From Azospirillum brasilense (GTDB lineage Bacteria; Pseudomonadota; Alphaproteobacteria; Azospirillales; Azospirillaceae): DNA of 64,000 bases. Shown here in pieces: positions 27,184 to 35,186 of this stretch (positions are counted from its first letter, which is position 1; every line of letters begins with the position of its first letter). The stretch spans positions 1-64,000 of the forward strand of contig NZ_CP059450.1 of assembly GCF_022023855.1 (NCBI RefSeq), written 5' to 3'. Position numbers and translations under genes: made by a program. The notes under the pieces are model-generated. The model was not told the DNA's origin and ran no database searches. It saw only the letters and a list, made by a program, of their open reading frames with translations.

Positions 27184-27534
27184 AATCGAAGCATCCCACG
27201 CGGCGATGAACAGACGGCTAACGAAAGGCTCTGTCCATACGTGAGGTCGCACGGACGACACGCGGGAACCAGCGCCCTTTCGGCATAAGACATCTGACGC
27301 CCGCGGCGGCGCGGCACAAGTGACATCGCGCCGGATGATGCTTCTGTGCCACAATGTGCACAGCAGAGTTGCCGCTGGGACACAGGCAATGGTGGATCCG
27401 TTGGTGATCGATTGGTAAACGGCGACGCTCACGCCGGAACCGCAAAATCACACAAGGCTCCAGAGATTCGACACATTTTTTGTTAACCGCTTTCAGGGTA
27501 CAGGAGGCGACCATCTCTCCATCCGGTCGCCATC
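27184..27534. other. Divergent regulatory interval between transpeptidase and carboxypeptidase genes
   Basis: No gene is supported on either strand. The palindrome TGTGCACA lies near 27355, and AT-rich stretches occur near 27415 and 27475. AGGAGG at 27504 is too far (25 bases or more) from the carboxypeptidase start to serve as its normal ribosome site. It probably contains both promoters. Confidence 0.45.
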
Positions 27535-28683
27535 ATGCCGCGTTCGCCGTACGGTTTCGTCCTGCCGCTGCTTCTGTCCCTTGCCGTCGCCACGCCCGTT
27601 GCCCTCAACCCTGTGGACGCCCTCGCCAAGGCGGCCCAGGAGACGGTGCACAAGCAAGCGCCCAAGCCCACCGCCAAGACGGCCGCCAAGGCTGCGCCCC
27701 AGAAGGCCGCAGCGTCCAAGACCGCGGCGAAGCCCGCCGCCGTCCGGACCGTGCACAAGGCCGCCGTCCACAAATCGGCCACCCAGAAGGCCGCCACTCA
27801 CAAGGCCTCTTTGCGCAAGGCCGCCGTCCATCGCACGGGCAAGGCGCGCCGCGTGGGCCGGGTCGCCGCCGGGGCCGCCGCCGGCACCGTGGCGGGCGCC
27901 GCCGTCTTCCGCCCGGTCCACGCTTATGTGCTGATGGACGCGCAGTCGGGCCGGGTCCTCGATTCGGAAAACGCCGACACGCTGACCTACCCGGCGTCGC
28001 TGACCAAGATGATGACCCTGCTCCTGACCTTCGAGGCGCTGGAGCGGGGCACTCTGCGGCTGGACCAGGAACTTCCGGTGTCGCGCCACGCAACCAACCA
28101 GAAGCCGTCGCGCCTGAACCTCGCCGTCGGCTCGACCATCCGGGTGGAGGACGCGATCCTCGCCCTGACCGTGAAGTCGGCCAACGACGTCGCCGTCGTG
28201 CTGGCGGAGGCGCTGGGCGGCAGCGAGGAGCAGTTCGCCGAGATGATGACTGCGAAGGCGCAGGCGCTGGGCATGGCCAGCACCACCTTCCGCAACGCCT
28301 CCGGTCTTCCGCACAAGGAGCAGCGCACCACCGCCCGCGACATGGCCCGCCTGTCGCGCGCCATCGTGTCCCGCCCGGCGCGGGAATACGCCTACTTCTC
28401 GCGCACGCGCTTCGACTGGAACGGCACGGTGGTGCCCGGCCACAACCGGCTGCTCGGCCGGGTCGAAGGCTATGACGGCATCAAGACGGGCTTCATCAAC
28501 CTCAGCGGCTTCAACCTTGCCGGCAGCGCCAGCCGCAACGGCCAGCGTCTGGTCGCCGTCGTGCTGGGCGGCACCACCGCCGCCTCCCGTGACCGCGAGG
28601 TCGCCGAACTGCTGGAGCAGGGCTTCGGCGCCGCGCCCCCCAAGCAGACGGTGGCCGTCACCGACGTGAAGGCCGTTCGCTAA
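27535..28683 (+). CDS. D-alanyl-D-alanine carboxypeptidase (S11 family) with Lys/Ala-rich linker
   Basis: This 382-residue penicillin-binding protein removes the terminal D-Ala from peptidoglycan pentapeptides. The signal segment (FVLPLLLSLAVATPVAL) is followed by ~75 residues dominated by Lys and Ala (TAKTAAKAAPQKAAASKTAA), then a Gly/Ala-rich stretch. The catalytic domain shows SLTK (Ser ~154), SAN (~216) and KTG (~317) in the right order. The PBP5-like C-terminal beta domain and membrane helix are missing, so the basic linker may provide anchoring. The ATG at 27535 has no well-placed ribosome site and no alternative in-frame start. Confidence 0.9.
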   Translation: MPRSPYGFVLPLLLSLAVATPVALNPVDALAKAAQETVHKQAPKPTAKTAAKAAPQKAAASKTAAKPAAVRTVHKAAVHKSATQKAATHKASLRKAAVHRTGKARRVGRVAAGAAAGTVAGAAVFRPVHAYVLMDAQSGRVLDSENADTLTYPASLTKMMTLLLTFEALERGTLRLDQELPVSRHATNQKPSRLNLAVGSTIRVEDAILALTVKSANDVAVVLAEALGGSEEQFAEMMTAKAQALGMASTTFRNASGLPHKEQRTTARDMARLSRAIVSRPAREYAYFSRTRFDWNGTVVPGHNRLLGRVEGYDGIKTGFINLSGFNLAGSASRNGQRLVAVVLGGTTAASRDREVAELLEQGFGAAPPKQTVAVTDVKAVR

Positions 28684-28792
28684 AGCGAACTTCCGTTCGC
28701 TTTAGACTCATATTGCCTTATTCGCCGGCGGGCTTCGGTCGCATGTGCGACCGGGACCGCAGTCGCGGTCCCAAGCGGATCGCAATCCGCTT
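28682..28792. repeat. Array of four consecutive short hairpins
   Basis: Four perfect stems, each with a four-base loop, follow the carboxypeptidase gene: AAAGCGAAC/GTTCGCTTT (28682-28703), GGTCGC/GCGACC (28737-28752), GGGACCGC/GCGGTCCC (28753-28772) and AAGCGGAT/ATCCGCTT (28773-28792). The last three touch one another. The first ends in TTT and overlaps the stop codon, so it may terminate transcription. Similar units (three-base loops) are inside the repeat at 32691-32836. Confidence 0.8.
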
Positions 28793-28805
28793 TAAACGTT
28801 TGTCC

Positions 28806-29114
28806 TCACGGGTCCGCCGGCCGCTTGCGGTCGGCGTGGCCGAGGGGCTTGTCCGGGGCGATGTGGTCGCGCACCCGCTGCTTCAGTTCGGTGATGTCGG
28901 GGAAGCGGCCCTCCGCCTTGCGCGACCAGACCACCGCCGCGCCGTGCCGCACCTCGAAGATGCCCCCGGTGCCGGGCATCAGGGTGACGCCACCCAACTC
29001 CTCCTCGAAGGTGGTCAGAAGCTCCTGCGCCATCCAGGCGGCGCGCAGCATCCAGCGGCACTGGCGGCAATACTCGATCTGAAGGATGGGCCGGTCGGTG
29101 GCTTCGCTGCTCAC
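28806..29114 (-). CDS. Rdx-family (SelW/SelT-like) thioredoxin-fold protein
   Basis: This 102-residue protein begins ILQIEYCRQCRWMLRAAWMA, the family's CxxC redox motif with cysteines in both positions. The second half (GGVTLMPGTGGIFEVRHGA, WSRKAEGRFPDITELKQRVRD) matches the SelW/Rdx domain. The start is GTG at 29114, with AGGAG and AAGGA upstream; the frame is open much further but loses similarity. It is thought to act in thiol redox chemistry. Confidence 0.9.
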   Translation of the reverse strand: MSSEATDRPILQIEYCRQCRWMLRAAWMAQELLTTFEEELGGVTLMPGTGGIFEVRHGAAVVWSRKAEGRFPDITELKQRVRDHIAPDKPLGHADRKRPADP

Positions 29115-29303
29115 GGTCCTTGCTCCTGTCGCTTGGGCTGTCGCCCCTAAGGGTGCTGCCGAACGGCTTGTCTTCCAAGCCCTTCGCGCGACTCCGTTCG
29201 AAGAAGGGGCGTTGCGGCCTCCCCATAGAGCAGTATTGCTAATGACGCTTTGCCTTGTGGCCCCCTCCAGCGCTCTTCTGGAGCCGGGGCAACGAGGTGG
29301 AGC

Positions 29304-29750
29304 ATGCCGGTACACACAGCCAAGCGTTTGTGGAACAAGGAAACGGGCTGCGGCTTCTGCATGCGGTCGGAAACCGGCGCCCTGTGGTGCCGTGGCCTGT
29401 GCCGCGACATCTCCCTGGCCGATCTCGTCCACCGCGTGCACGCGGTCCGCGACAACGCCATGCGGCTTGAGGTTTCCACCCTGCTGGTGACGAAGCCGGC
29501 ACCCCTGCACGCCGTGCCTGGCGAGGAGAACGCGCCCGCAGCCCGCGCCGCCCAGCTCCGCGGTGCGGCGGTGGACAGCATGGTGCGCAGTCTGTACCGC
29601 CTGCGCAAGAGCGCCAACGCCGTGGCGCGCTCCGCCGACCGGCTGGAGGCCACCCGCAACGCGCTGGGCCTCTGCAAAGAGGAAACCGAGGCCGCCGAGC
29701 CCCCTTCTGTAGGCCGTCCCCTTTCCCTGTGCCGTCCCAATCGGGTATGA
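29304..29750 (+). CDS. Cys-containing protein of unknown function
   Basis: This 148-residue protein has a cysteine-dense N-terminal section (CGFCMRSETGALWCRGLCRD) that could bind metal or form disulfides. A predicted helical region follows (AAVDSMVRSLYRLRKSANAV). It has no signal peptide or membrane helix. GAGGTGG lies at the right distance before the ATG at 29304. It is divergent from the Rdx gene. No family was recognised. Confidence 0.6.
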   Translation: MPVHTAKRLWNKETGCGFCMRSETGALWCRGLCRDISLADLVHRVHAVRDNAMRLEVSTLLVTKPAPLHAVPGEENAPAARAAQLRGAAVDSMVRSLYRLRKSANAVARSADRLEATRNALGLCKEETEAAEPPSVGRPLSLCRPNRV

Positions 29751-29890
29751 CGCTGACGACCGTCCGGAACGGCCGCCGTCACGCGGCTGTCATGGTTCTG
29801 GCGTAAACAAGGGCCTTCGTCCGCATACCGGGGCAATCCAGTGGGGGCTTCGGACCGGCGGAGACGCGACCAGAGAGGGAAACGGGAGAC

Positions 29891-30931
29891 ATGAAGGCCA
29901 AGCGCACACACCTCGCCGCGGCGTTCGCCGCCATCGGAACAACCATCGCCGCCGCCGTCGGCGCGCTTCTGCTGGCCTTGCCCGCCCACGCTGCCGCTCA
30001 GGTCGCCACGGACAAGCCGACCGGCAAGCTGGTCCTCTACACCTCGCAGCTCGAAGCCGACGCGAAGCAGACAGTGGACGCCTTCAAGGCGAAGAACCCC
30101 GGCGTCGAGGTCGAGTGGGTCCGCAGCGGCACGACCGAGCTGATGAACAAGCTCCGCGCCGAGATCGCCGCGGGCAGCCCGCAGGCCGACCTGCTGCTGA
30201 TCGCCGACGCGGTGACCATGGAGTCGCTGAAGGCGGAGAAGCGCCTGCTGGCTTACAAGGATGCGCCGGTCCAGGGCTACCGCCCCGGCACCCACGATCC
30301 GGACGGCACGTGGTTCGCCACCAAGCTGATCACCACCGGCATCGCCTACAACACGGCGGCGCCGATGAAGCCCTCCTCCTGGCTCGACCTGCTGAAGCCG
30401 GAGGCCAAGGGCACCACCGTGATGCCCAGCCCCCTCTATTCCGGCGCCGCGGCCATCCACATGGCCGCCGTGAAGGAGCAGCCGGACCTCGGCATGGCCT
30501 TCTACGAGAAGCTCCAGGCCAACGGGACCACCGCGGCCAAGGGCAACGGCGGCATCCTGAAATCGGTGGCCAGCGGCGAGAAGCTGTACGGCGTGATCGT
30601 CGATTACCTGCCGATCCGCGAGCAGGCCAAGGGCGCCCCCGTCGCCTTCGTCTTCCCCAAGGAGGGGGTCAGCGCGGTGACCGAACCGGTCGCCATCCTG
30701 AACACCAGCAAGAATCCCGACGCCGCCAAGGCCTTCATCGCCTTCCTGCTGAGCAAGGAGGGGCAGGAGCTGGCCTCCCGCCAGGGCTTCCTGCCGGCAC
30801 TGCCGGGGGTGGCGCCGCCGGCCGGCTTCCCGGACACCTCCTTCATCTCGCTGATGCCCTATGACCCGGCCAAGGCGCTGAAGGACGACGAGGCCAACAA
30901 GAAGGACTTCGCCGACCTTTTCGGCGGCTGA
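29891..30931 (+). CDS. Periplasmic binding protein of an Fe(III)/phosphonate-type ABC importer
   Basis: This 346-residue protein has a signal peptide (AVGALLLALPAHAAA) and the class II binding-protein fold (LVLYTSQLEADAKQTVDAFK, DLLLIADAVTMESLKAEKRL, GVIVDYLPIREQAKG). It resembles FbpA/AfuA-type iron and 2-aminoethylphosphonate binding proteins; the ligand cannot be decided from motifs. GGGAGAC precedes the ATG. The permease gene starts 20 bases downstream, and an intrinsic terminator lies just inside that gene. Confidence 0.88.
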   Translation: MKAKRTHLAAAFAAIGTTIAAAVGALLLALPAHAAAQVATDKPTGKLVLYTSQLEADAKQTVDAFKAKNPGVEVEWVRSGTTELMNKLRAEIAAGSPQADLLLIADAVTMESLKAEKRLLAYKDAPVQGYRPGTHDPDGTWFATKLITTGIAYNTAAPMKPSSWLDLLKPEAKGTTVMPSPLYSGAAAIHMAAVKEQPDLGMAFYEKLQANGTTAAKGNGGILKSVASGEKLYGVIVDYLPIREQAKGAPVAFVFPKEGVSAVTEPVAILNTSKNPDAAKAFIAFLLSKEGQELASRQGFLPALPGVAPPAGFPDTSFISLMPYDPAKALKDDEANKKDFADLFGG

Positions 30932-30950
30932 GCCCATCCGGCGATTGAAA

Positions 30951-32678
30951 ATGAGTCTTGCCACTTTCAGCGACCGGCGGCCTTTCCACGCCGCCGGTCG
31001 TTTTTCCGTTTCCGGGGCGCCGCTGCTGTTCGCGCTGGCCGGGCTGATCGTCCTGCTGCCGATCCTGCGGCTGATGTGGGAGGTCGTCGGGCCGATGGCG
31101 ACGGGTGACCTGACGGCGCTGACCCGCGTGCTGACGTCTAAGATGACGTGGCGCGCCACCGGAAACAGCGTCGCCATCGCGGCGGGGGCCACGGTCGTGG
31201 CGGCGGCGCTCGGCGTCCCCTTCGCGCTGCTCTGCGGCATGACCGACCTCAGGGGCAAGACGGCGCTGGCCTTCTGCCTGATCCTGCCGCTGATGATCCC
31301 GGCGCAGATCGTGGCCTTGTCGTGGATTCACCTCGCCGGCTCGGGCAGTCCGCTGCTGAAGCCGCTGGGCCTCGCCCCGGCGGCGGGCACGCCGAATCCG
31401 GTCTATTCCTCCGCCGGAATGATCCTGGTGATGGGGATCGAGCACGCGCCGCTGGTCTTCCTTGCGCTGCGCGCCGCCCTGCGCGCTGTGCCGCGCGATC
31501 TGGTGGAGGCGGCGCAGGCGGCGGGTGCCCGCCGCGGGCGGGTGCTGCGCACCATCGTCCTGCCGCTCAGCCTGCCGGGGCTGGCCGCCGGGCTGGCCCT
31601 GTCCTTCGTCGCGGCGCTGGGCAATTTCGGGGTTCCGGCGCTGCTCGGCATCCCGGCGGGAATTCCGGTGCTGCCGACGCTGATCTACCGGCGGCTGGCG
31701 GGCTTCGGGCCGTCCGTGCTGCCGGAGGTCGCGGTGCTGGCCGTGCTGATCGGCGCCATCGCCTGCGTCGGCATCGCCGCGCAGATGGCGCTCCAGGCGC
31801 GGGTGGACGCGCGGGTGATCGGCGGCTCGGCGCCCGCGGCGGTGCTGCGGCTGGGCCGGGCGCGGCCTCCGCTGGAAATCCTCTGCTGGACCGTGGTTGC
31901 GCTGATCCTGGCGGCGCCGCTCGCGGCGCTGGCCTCGACCAGCCTGATCCGCGTCTACGGCCTGCCGTTGGGACCGGAGACGGCGACGCTGGCGCACTAC
32001 GCGACCGTGCTGGGGCTGGATCAGGTGGGGCGGGCCTTCACCAATTCGTTTGTCCTGTCGGGGGTGGCGGCGCTGCTGCTGATCCTGCTGGCGATCCCGC
32101 TGGCCCATGCGATGGCCGGGGCGGGGCGGGGCGGGCGGCTGGTCCGCGCCGTCGGTGTGCTGATCGAGCTGCCGCACGCGGTGCCCGGCGTGGTGCTGGC
32201 CATCGGCTGCATCCTGGTCTTCCTGAAGCCGCTGCCGCTGCTGGGCGTGGGCTTGTACGGCACGCTGGGGATCATTCTGGCGGCCTATCTGGCCCGCTTC
32301 CTGTCGCTGGCCCTGCGCCCGGCCCAGGCCGCCTGTGCCGCGCTGGACCCGGCGATGGAGGAGGCGGCGCGCGCCTGCGGCGCCGGACCGCTGCGCCGCC
32401 TGCGCACCATCGTGGCACCGCTGGTGGCGCCCGCGGCGGCGGCGGGCGGGGTGCTGGTGTTCCTGACAGCCTTCAACGAGCTGACCGTGTCGATCCTGCT
32501 GTGGTCGCAGGGGCGGGAAACGCTGGGCGTCGTCGTCTACGCGCTGGAGGAGGGCGGCAGCCCGACGCTCGCCGCCGCGCTGAGCGTGGTGACCATCGCG
32601 GTGGTGGTGACGGTGCTGTTGGTGGTCGGCTGGCTGGGGCGGCGGCTGCCGGCGGGGATCATTCCCTGGCGGGGGTGA
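30951..32678 (+). CDS. Two-lobe ABC permease (FbpB/ThiP type)
   Basis: This 575-residue inner-membrane protein consists of two fused six-helix permease halves. Each half carries an EAA coupling loop: DLVEAAQAAGARRGRVLRTI near residue 185 and AMEEAARACGAGPLRRLRTI near 470. Such fused permeases serve iron(III), thiamine and aminoethylphosphonate importers. The ATG at 30951 lacks a strong ribosome site. Its codons 7-19 contain a strong terminator hairpin, so the true start or expression level could differ. The partner ATPase gene lies on the other strand at 32851-33933. Confidence 0.88.
   Translation: MSLATFSDRRPFHAAGRFSVSGAPLLFALAGLIVLLPILRLMWEVVGPMATGDLTALTRVLTSKMTWRATGNSVAIAAGATVVAAALGVPFALLCGMTDLRGKTALAFCLILPLMIPAQIVALSWIHLAGSGSPLLKPLGLAPAAGTPNPVYSSAGMILVMGIEHAPLVFLALRAALRAVPRDLVEAAQAAGARRGRVLRTIVLPLSLPGLAAGLALSFVAALGNFGVPALLGIPAGIPVLPTLIYRRLAGFGPSVLPEVAVLAVLIGAIACVGIAAQMALQARVDARVIGGSAPAAVLRLGRARPPLEILCWTVVALILAAPLAALASTSLIRVYGLPLGPETATLAHYATVLGLDQVGRAFTNSFVLSGVAALLLILLAIPLAHAMAGAGRGGRLVRAVGVLIELPHAVPGVVLAIGCILVFLKPLPLLGVGLYGTLGIILAAYLARFLSLALRPAQAACAALDPAMEEAARACGAGPLRRLRTIVAPLVAPAAAAGGVLVFLTAFNELTVSILLWSQGRETLGVVVYALEEGGSPTLAAALSVVTIAVVVTVLLVVGWLGRRLPAGIIPWRG
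30971..31005 (+). terminator. Intrinsic terminator/attenuator inside the 5' end of the permease gene
   Basis: CGACCGGCGGC and GCCGCCGGTCG form a perfect 11-base stem with an eight-base loop, followed by TTTTT. It begins 40 bases after the binding-protein stop and overlaps codons 7-19 of the permease ORF. It should make permease mRNA scarcer than binding-protein mRNA. Confidence 0.8.
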
Positions 32679-32690
32679 GGCCTTCCTGAG

Positions 32691-32836
32691 ACGGGCCCCC
32701 ACCCAACCCTCCCCCGCTCTCAGCGGACCGAAGGTCCGCCTGCCGCGTCAGCGCAAACCTCTGGTTTGCGCGAGAGCTCCGCAGGGGCGGGCTTTTCTCC
32801 TCCCCCTGCGAAGCGGGGGGAGGTTGGGAGGGGGGC
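32691..32836. repeat. G/C-rich palindromic intergenic repeat, copy 5, with nested hairpins
   Basis: The outer arms CCCCCACCCAACCCTCCCCC and GGGGGGAGGTTGGGAGGGGG are inverted relatives. The left flank GAGACGGGCC is shared with the copy at 2909. Nested inside are GCGGACC-GAA-GGTCCGC (32723-32739) and GCGCAAACC-TCT-GGTTTGCGC (32751-32771). It separates two convergent transporter genes. Confidence 0.78.
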
Positions 32837-32850
32837 TTTAGGCCACCACC

Positions 32851-33933
32851 TCACACCCCCTCCGGCACCACCCACCCGTCGCGCACCGCGAGGCGTAGCG
32901 CTTCGCCTGGCGCCACCTGCGCGTCGCCGGACACCCGCAGCAGCAGGCGCACGCCCGGCGCGGCCTGCGGTTCGGCCTCCACCAGCACGAATCCGCCCTT
33001 GTAGGCGGCGCGCACCACCGTCGCGGCGATGGGGCCGTCCACCGCCGGCTCCAGATCCTCGGGGCGCAGGCAGACCAGCGCCGGCCCCTCCGGCTGGCCG
33101 GGGCGGCAGCGGACCAGCGCCTCCGCCCCGAACAGGCGCACCCGCACGCGGCCGTCCGCAACCGCACCCGTCACCACACCGTCCACCACCGCGCCCTGGC
33201 CGACGAAGCCGGCGACCATGCGCGTCGCCGGTTCCCGGTAGAGCGTGCGGGGCGCCGCCACCTGGGCCAGCCGCCCGTGGTCGAGCACGGCGATGCGCGT
33301 CGCCAGAGCCATCGCCTCGGCCTGATCGTGGGTGACGTAGACCATGGTGGCGCCGGTCTTGGCGTGGAAGTCGGCGAACTCCTCCTCCATCGCCGCGCGC
33401 AGATGCACGTCGAGGTTGGCGAGCGGTTCGTCCAGCAGCACCAGCTCCGGACTCATCACGAGGCAGCGAGCCAGGGCCACGCGCTGCCGCTGGCCGCCCG
33501 ACAATTCGGCGGGGTGGCGCGCATCGAAGCCCGACAGCCCCACCGTGTCGAGCGCGGCGCGCACCCGCTGCTCCCGCTCCGCCCTCGGTACGCGGGCTGT
33601 CTCCAGCGGGTAGGCGACGTTGCCTGCCACCGTCATGTGCGGCCACAGTGCGTAGGACTGGAAGACGAGGCCGATCCGCCGCTCCTCCGGAGGGACGTGG
33701 GTGCCGGGGCCGGACAAGGTGCGGCCGCCGACCGTGATGCGCCCGCCGTCCAGCCGCTCGAACCCGGCGACCATGCGCAGCAGCGTGCTTTTCCCACAGC
33801 CCGAGGGGCCGAGCAGGGCGAGAAACTCCCCCGCCGCCACGTCGATGGTCACGCCGTTCACCGCGGGGGCGGGCGTCCCGGCATAGTGGCGGGAGGCGTC
33901 GTCGATCAGCAAGGCGGGAGTCTGAGTGGTCAT
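32851..33933 (-). CDS. ABC importer ATP-binding protein with TOBE domain
   Basis: This 360-residue protein is an MOI-type import ATPase with Walker A GPSGCGKST near 47, signature LSGGQRQRVALARCL near 145 and Walker B LVLLDEPLANLD near 165. A C-terminal TOBE-like regulatory domain (LVCLRPEDLEPAVDG) is present. It is the expected partner of the binding protein and permease encoded convergently at 29891-32678. The ATG at 33933 starts the domain; the frame is open to 34005 but no ribosome site favours a longer form. Confidence 0.9.
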   Translation of the reverse strand: MTTQTPALLIDDASRHYAGTPAPAVNGVTIDVAAGEFLALLGPSGCGKSTLLRMVAGFERLDGGRITVGGRTLSGPGTHVPPEERRIGLVFQSYALWPHMTVAGNVAYPLETARVPRAEREQRVRAALDTVGLSGFDARHPAELSGGQRQRVALARCLVMSPELVLLDEPLANLDVHLRAAMEEEFADFHAKTGATMVYVTHDQAEAMALATRIAVLDHGRLAQVAAPRTLYREPATRMVAGFVGQGAVVDGVVTGAVADGRVRVRLFGAEALVRCRPGQPEGPALVCLRPEDLEPAVDGPIAATVVRAAYKGGFVLVEAEPQAAPGVRLLLRVSGDAQVAPGEALRLAVRDGWVVPEGV

Positions 33934-33998
33934 GGCACCGGAAGTCGCGCTATTCAGGAAGGCGGCGAGGGATAGGCACAGTGCGGAACGGGGGCGTG

Positions 33999-35123
33999 AT
34001 GTCAAGTGACGCTGCGATGACGGGGGCTATGACGGGGCGTGGACAGAAGGTTCGGCTGCGCGCCCTGTCGGGGCTGGGCAGCAAGGGGCCGGCCTGCTTC
34101 CTGGCGATGATCGGCGGGGCGCGGCTGCTGCTCGACCTCGGTGAGGGGCCGGACGCCGGGCGCCTGCCGCCGCTGAGCGGGGCGGGGCGGGTGGACGCCA
34201 TTCTGATCACCCACACCCACGGCGACCATGCCGGCGCCCTGGGCCTGCGCCACCGGGTCGGCAGCCCGCCGGTCTACGCCACGCCGCTGGCCGCCCGCCT
34301 CCTGCCGCCGACCGTGGCGGCCCTGCCGCTGCCGGTCCGTGGGACCGTGGAGATCCAGGGTGTGCCGGTGACCACCGGGCGGTCCGGCCACGCGCCGGGC
34401 GGGGTGTGGATCCATCTGGGCACCGAGGATGGCGGGATTCTCTACATGGGCGACCATTCCGACGAATCGGTCCTGTTCCCCTTCGACCCGCCGCCGCCGG
34501 CGCGGCGAGTGATCATCGACGCCTCCTACGGGCTGGATGACACCCCGCAGGCGGAGCGGCTGGCCGAGCTGGAGCCCTTCCTGCACGCGGGCGGCGCTCT
34601 GTTCCCGGTGGCGGCGGACGGGCGCGGGCCGGAAATGGCCCTGTGGGCGCTGGATCACGGCGTCGTCCCGGCCATCGACGACGCCCACCGCGCCGCCATC
34701 GCCCATCTGCTGGCGGAGGCCGACACCGCCCTGCGTCCTAGCGCGGAGGAACGGCTGCGCCGGCTGCTCGACCGCGCCAAGGTGCCGGGCGACCCGCGCG
34801 ACGTGACCTTTGCCGCCGGCCCCAACGCCACCAGCGGCACCGCCGCCGAGCTGGTGGAGCGCTGGGGCGGGGCGGGCGGACCGGACATCGTCTTCACCGG
34901 CTACCTCGCCGAGGGCACGCCGTCGCGGACCCTGGTCGATGCCGGCCGGGCGCGCTACCGGCGCTGGAACGTCCATCCGACGCTGCGCCAGTTGACGGCG
35001 CTGGTGGCCGCCACGGGGGCGGAGCGGGTGCTGCCCGCCTTTGGCGATATCCGGCACCGGGAGGGCTGGCGGGCCGCCTTCGCCCCGGCGACCCTGGAGG
35101 GGCTGGACGCTCCGGAGGACTGA
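33999..35123 (+). CDS. Metallo-beta-lactamase-fold hydrolase
   Basis: This 374-residue cytoplasmic protein shows the zinc motif LITHTHGDHAG near residue 73, then SGHAPGG and the metal-binding YMGDHSDES near 150. The long C-terminal part (VFTGYLAEGTPSRTLVDAG, NVHPTLRQLTALVAATG) has the spacing of a beta-CASP/RNA- or phosphodiester-processing relative, but full motif checks are not possible by eye. The ATG at 33999 is one of several in-frame starts. It is divergent from the ABC ATPase gene by 65 bases, possibly sharing control. Confidence 0.85.
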   Translation: MSSDAAMTGAMTGRGQKVRLRALSGLGSKGPACFLAMIGGARLLLDLGEGPDAGRLPPLSGAGRVDAILITHTHGDHAGALGLRHRVGSPPVYATPLAARLLPPTVAALPLPVRGTVEIQGVPVTTGRSGHAPGGVWIHLGTEDGGILYMGDHSDESVLFPFDPPPPARRVIIDASYGLDDTPQAERLAELEPFLHAGGALFPVAADGRGPEMALWALDHGVVPAIDDAHRAAIAHLLAEADTALRPSAEERLRRLLDRAKVPGDPRDVTFAAGPNATSGTAAELVERWGGAGGPDIVFTGYLAEGTPSRTLVDAGRARYRRWNVHPTLRQLTALVAATGAERVLPAFGDIRHREGWRAAFAPATLEGLDAPED

Positions 35124-35140
35124 GCGCGAGAGGATCGCGG

Positions 35141-35186
35141 TGAACATCCTGTTGGCATGGCTTGTCCCTTTGCCGACGGATGTTCA
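35141..35186 (+). promoter_or_regulatory. Leader hairpin covering the antiporter start codons
   Basis: TGAACATCC (35141-35149) pairs perfectly with GGATGTTCA (35178-35186). GTTGGCA (35151-35157) pairs with TGCCGAC (35171-35177) using one G-U, leaving one bulged base and a 13-base loop. Both candidate start codons (35180, 35186) and the weak GACGGA site are in or at the 3' arm. This would block initiation until the stem opens. Confidence 0.55.

Noticed and set aside
28806..29510. 234-codon frame extending upstream of the Rdx protein
   Set aside because: Similarity begins only at the GTG at 29114, which has its own ribosome site; the upstream part overlaps the divergent gene.
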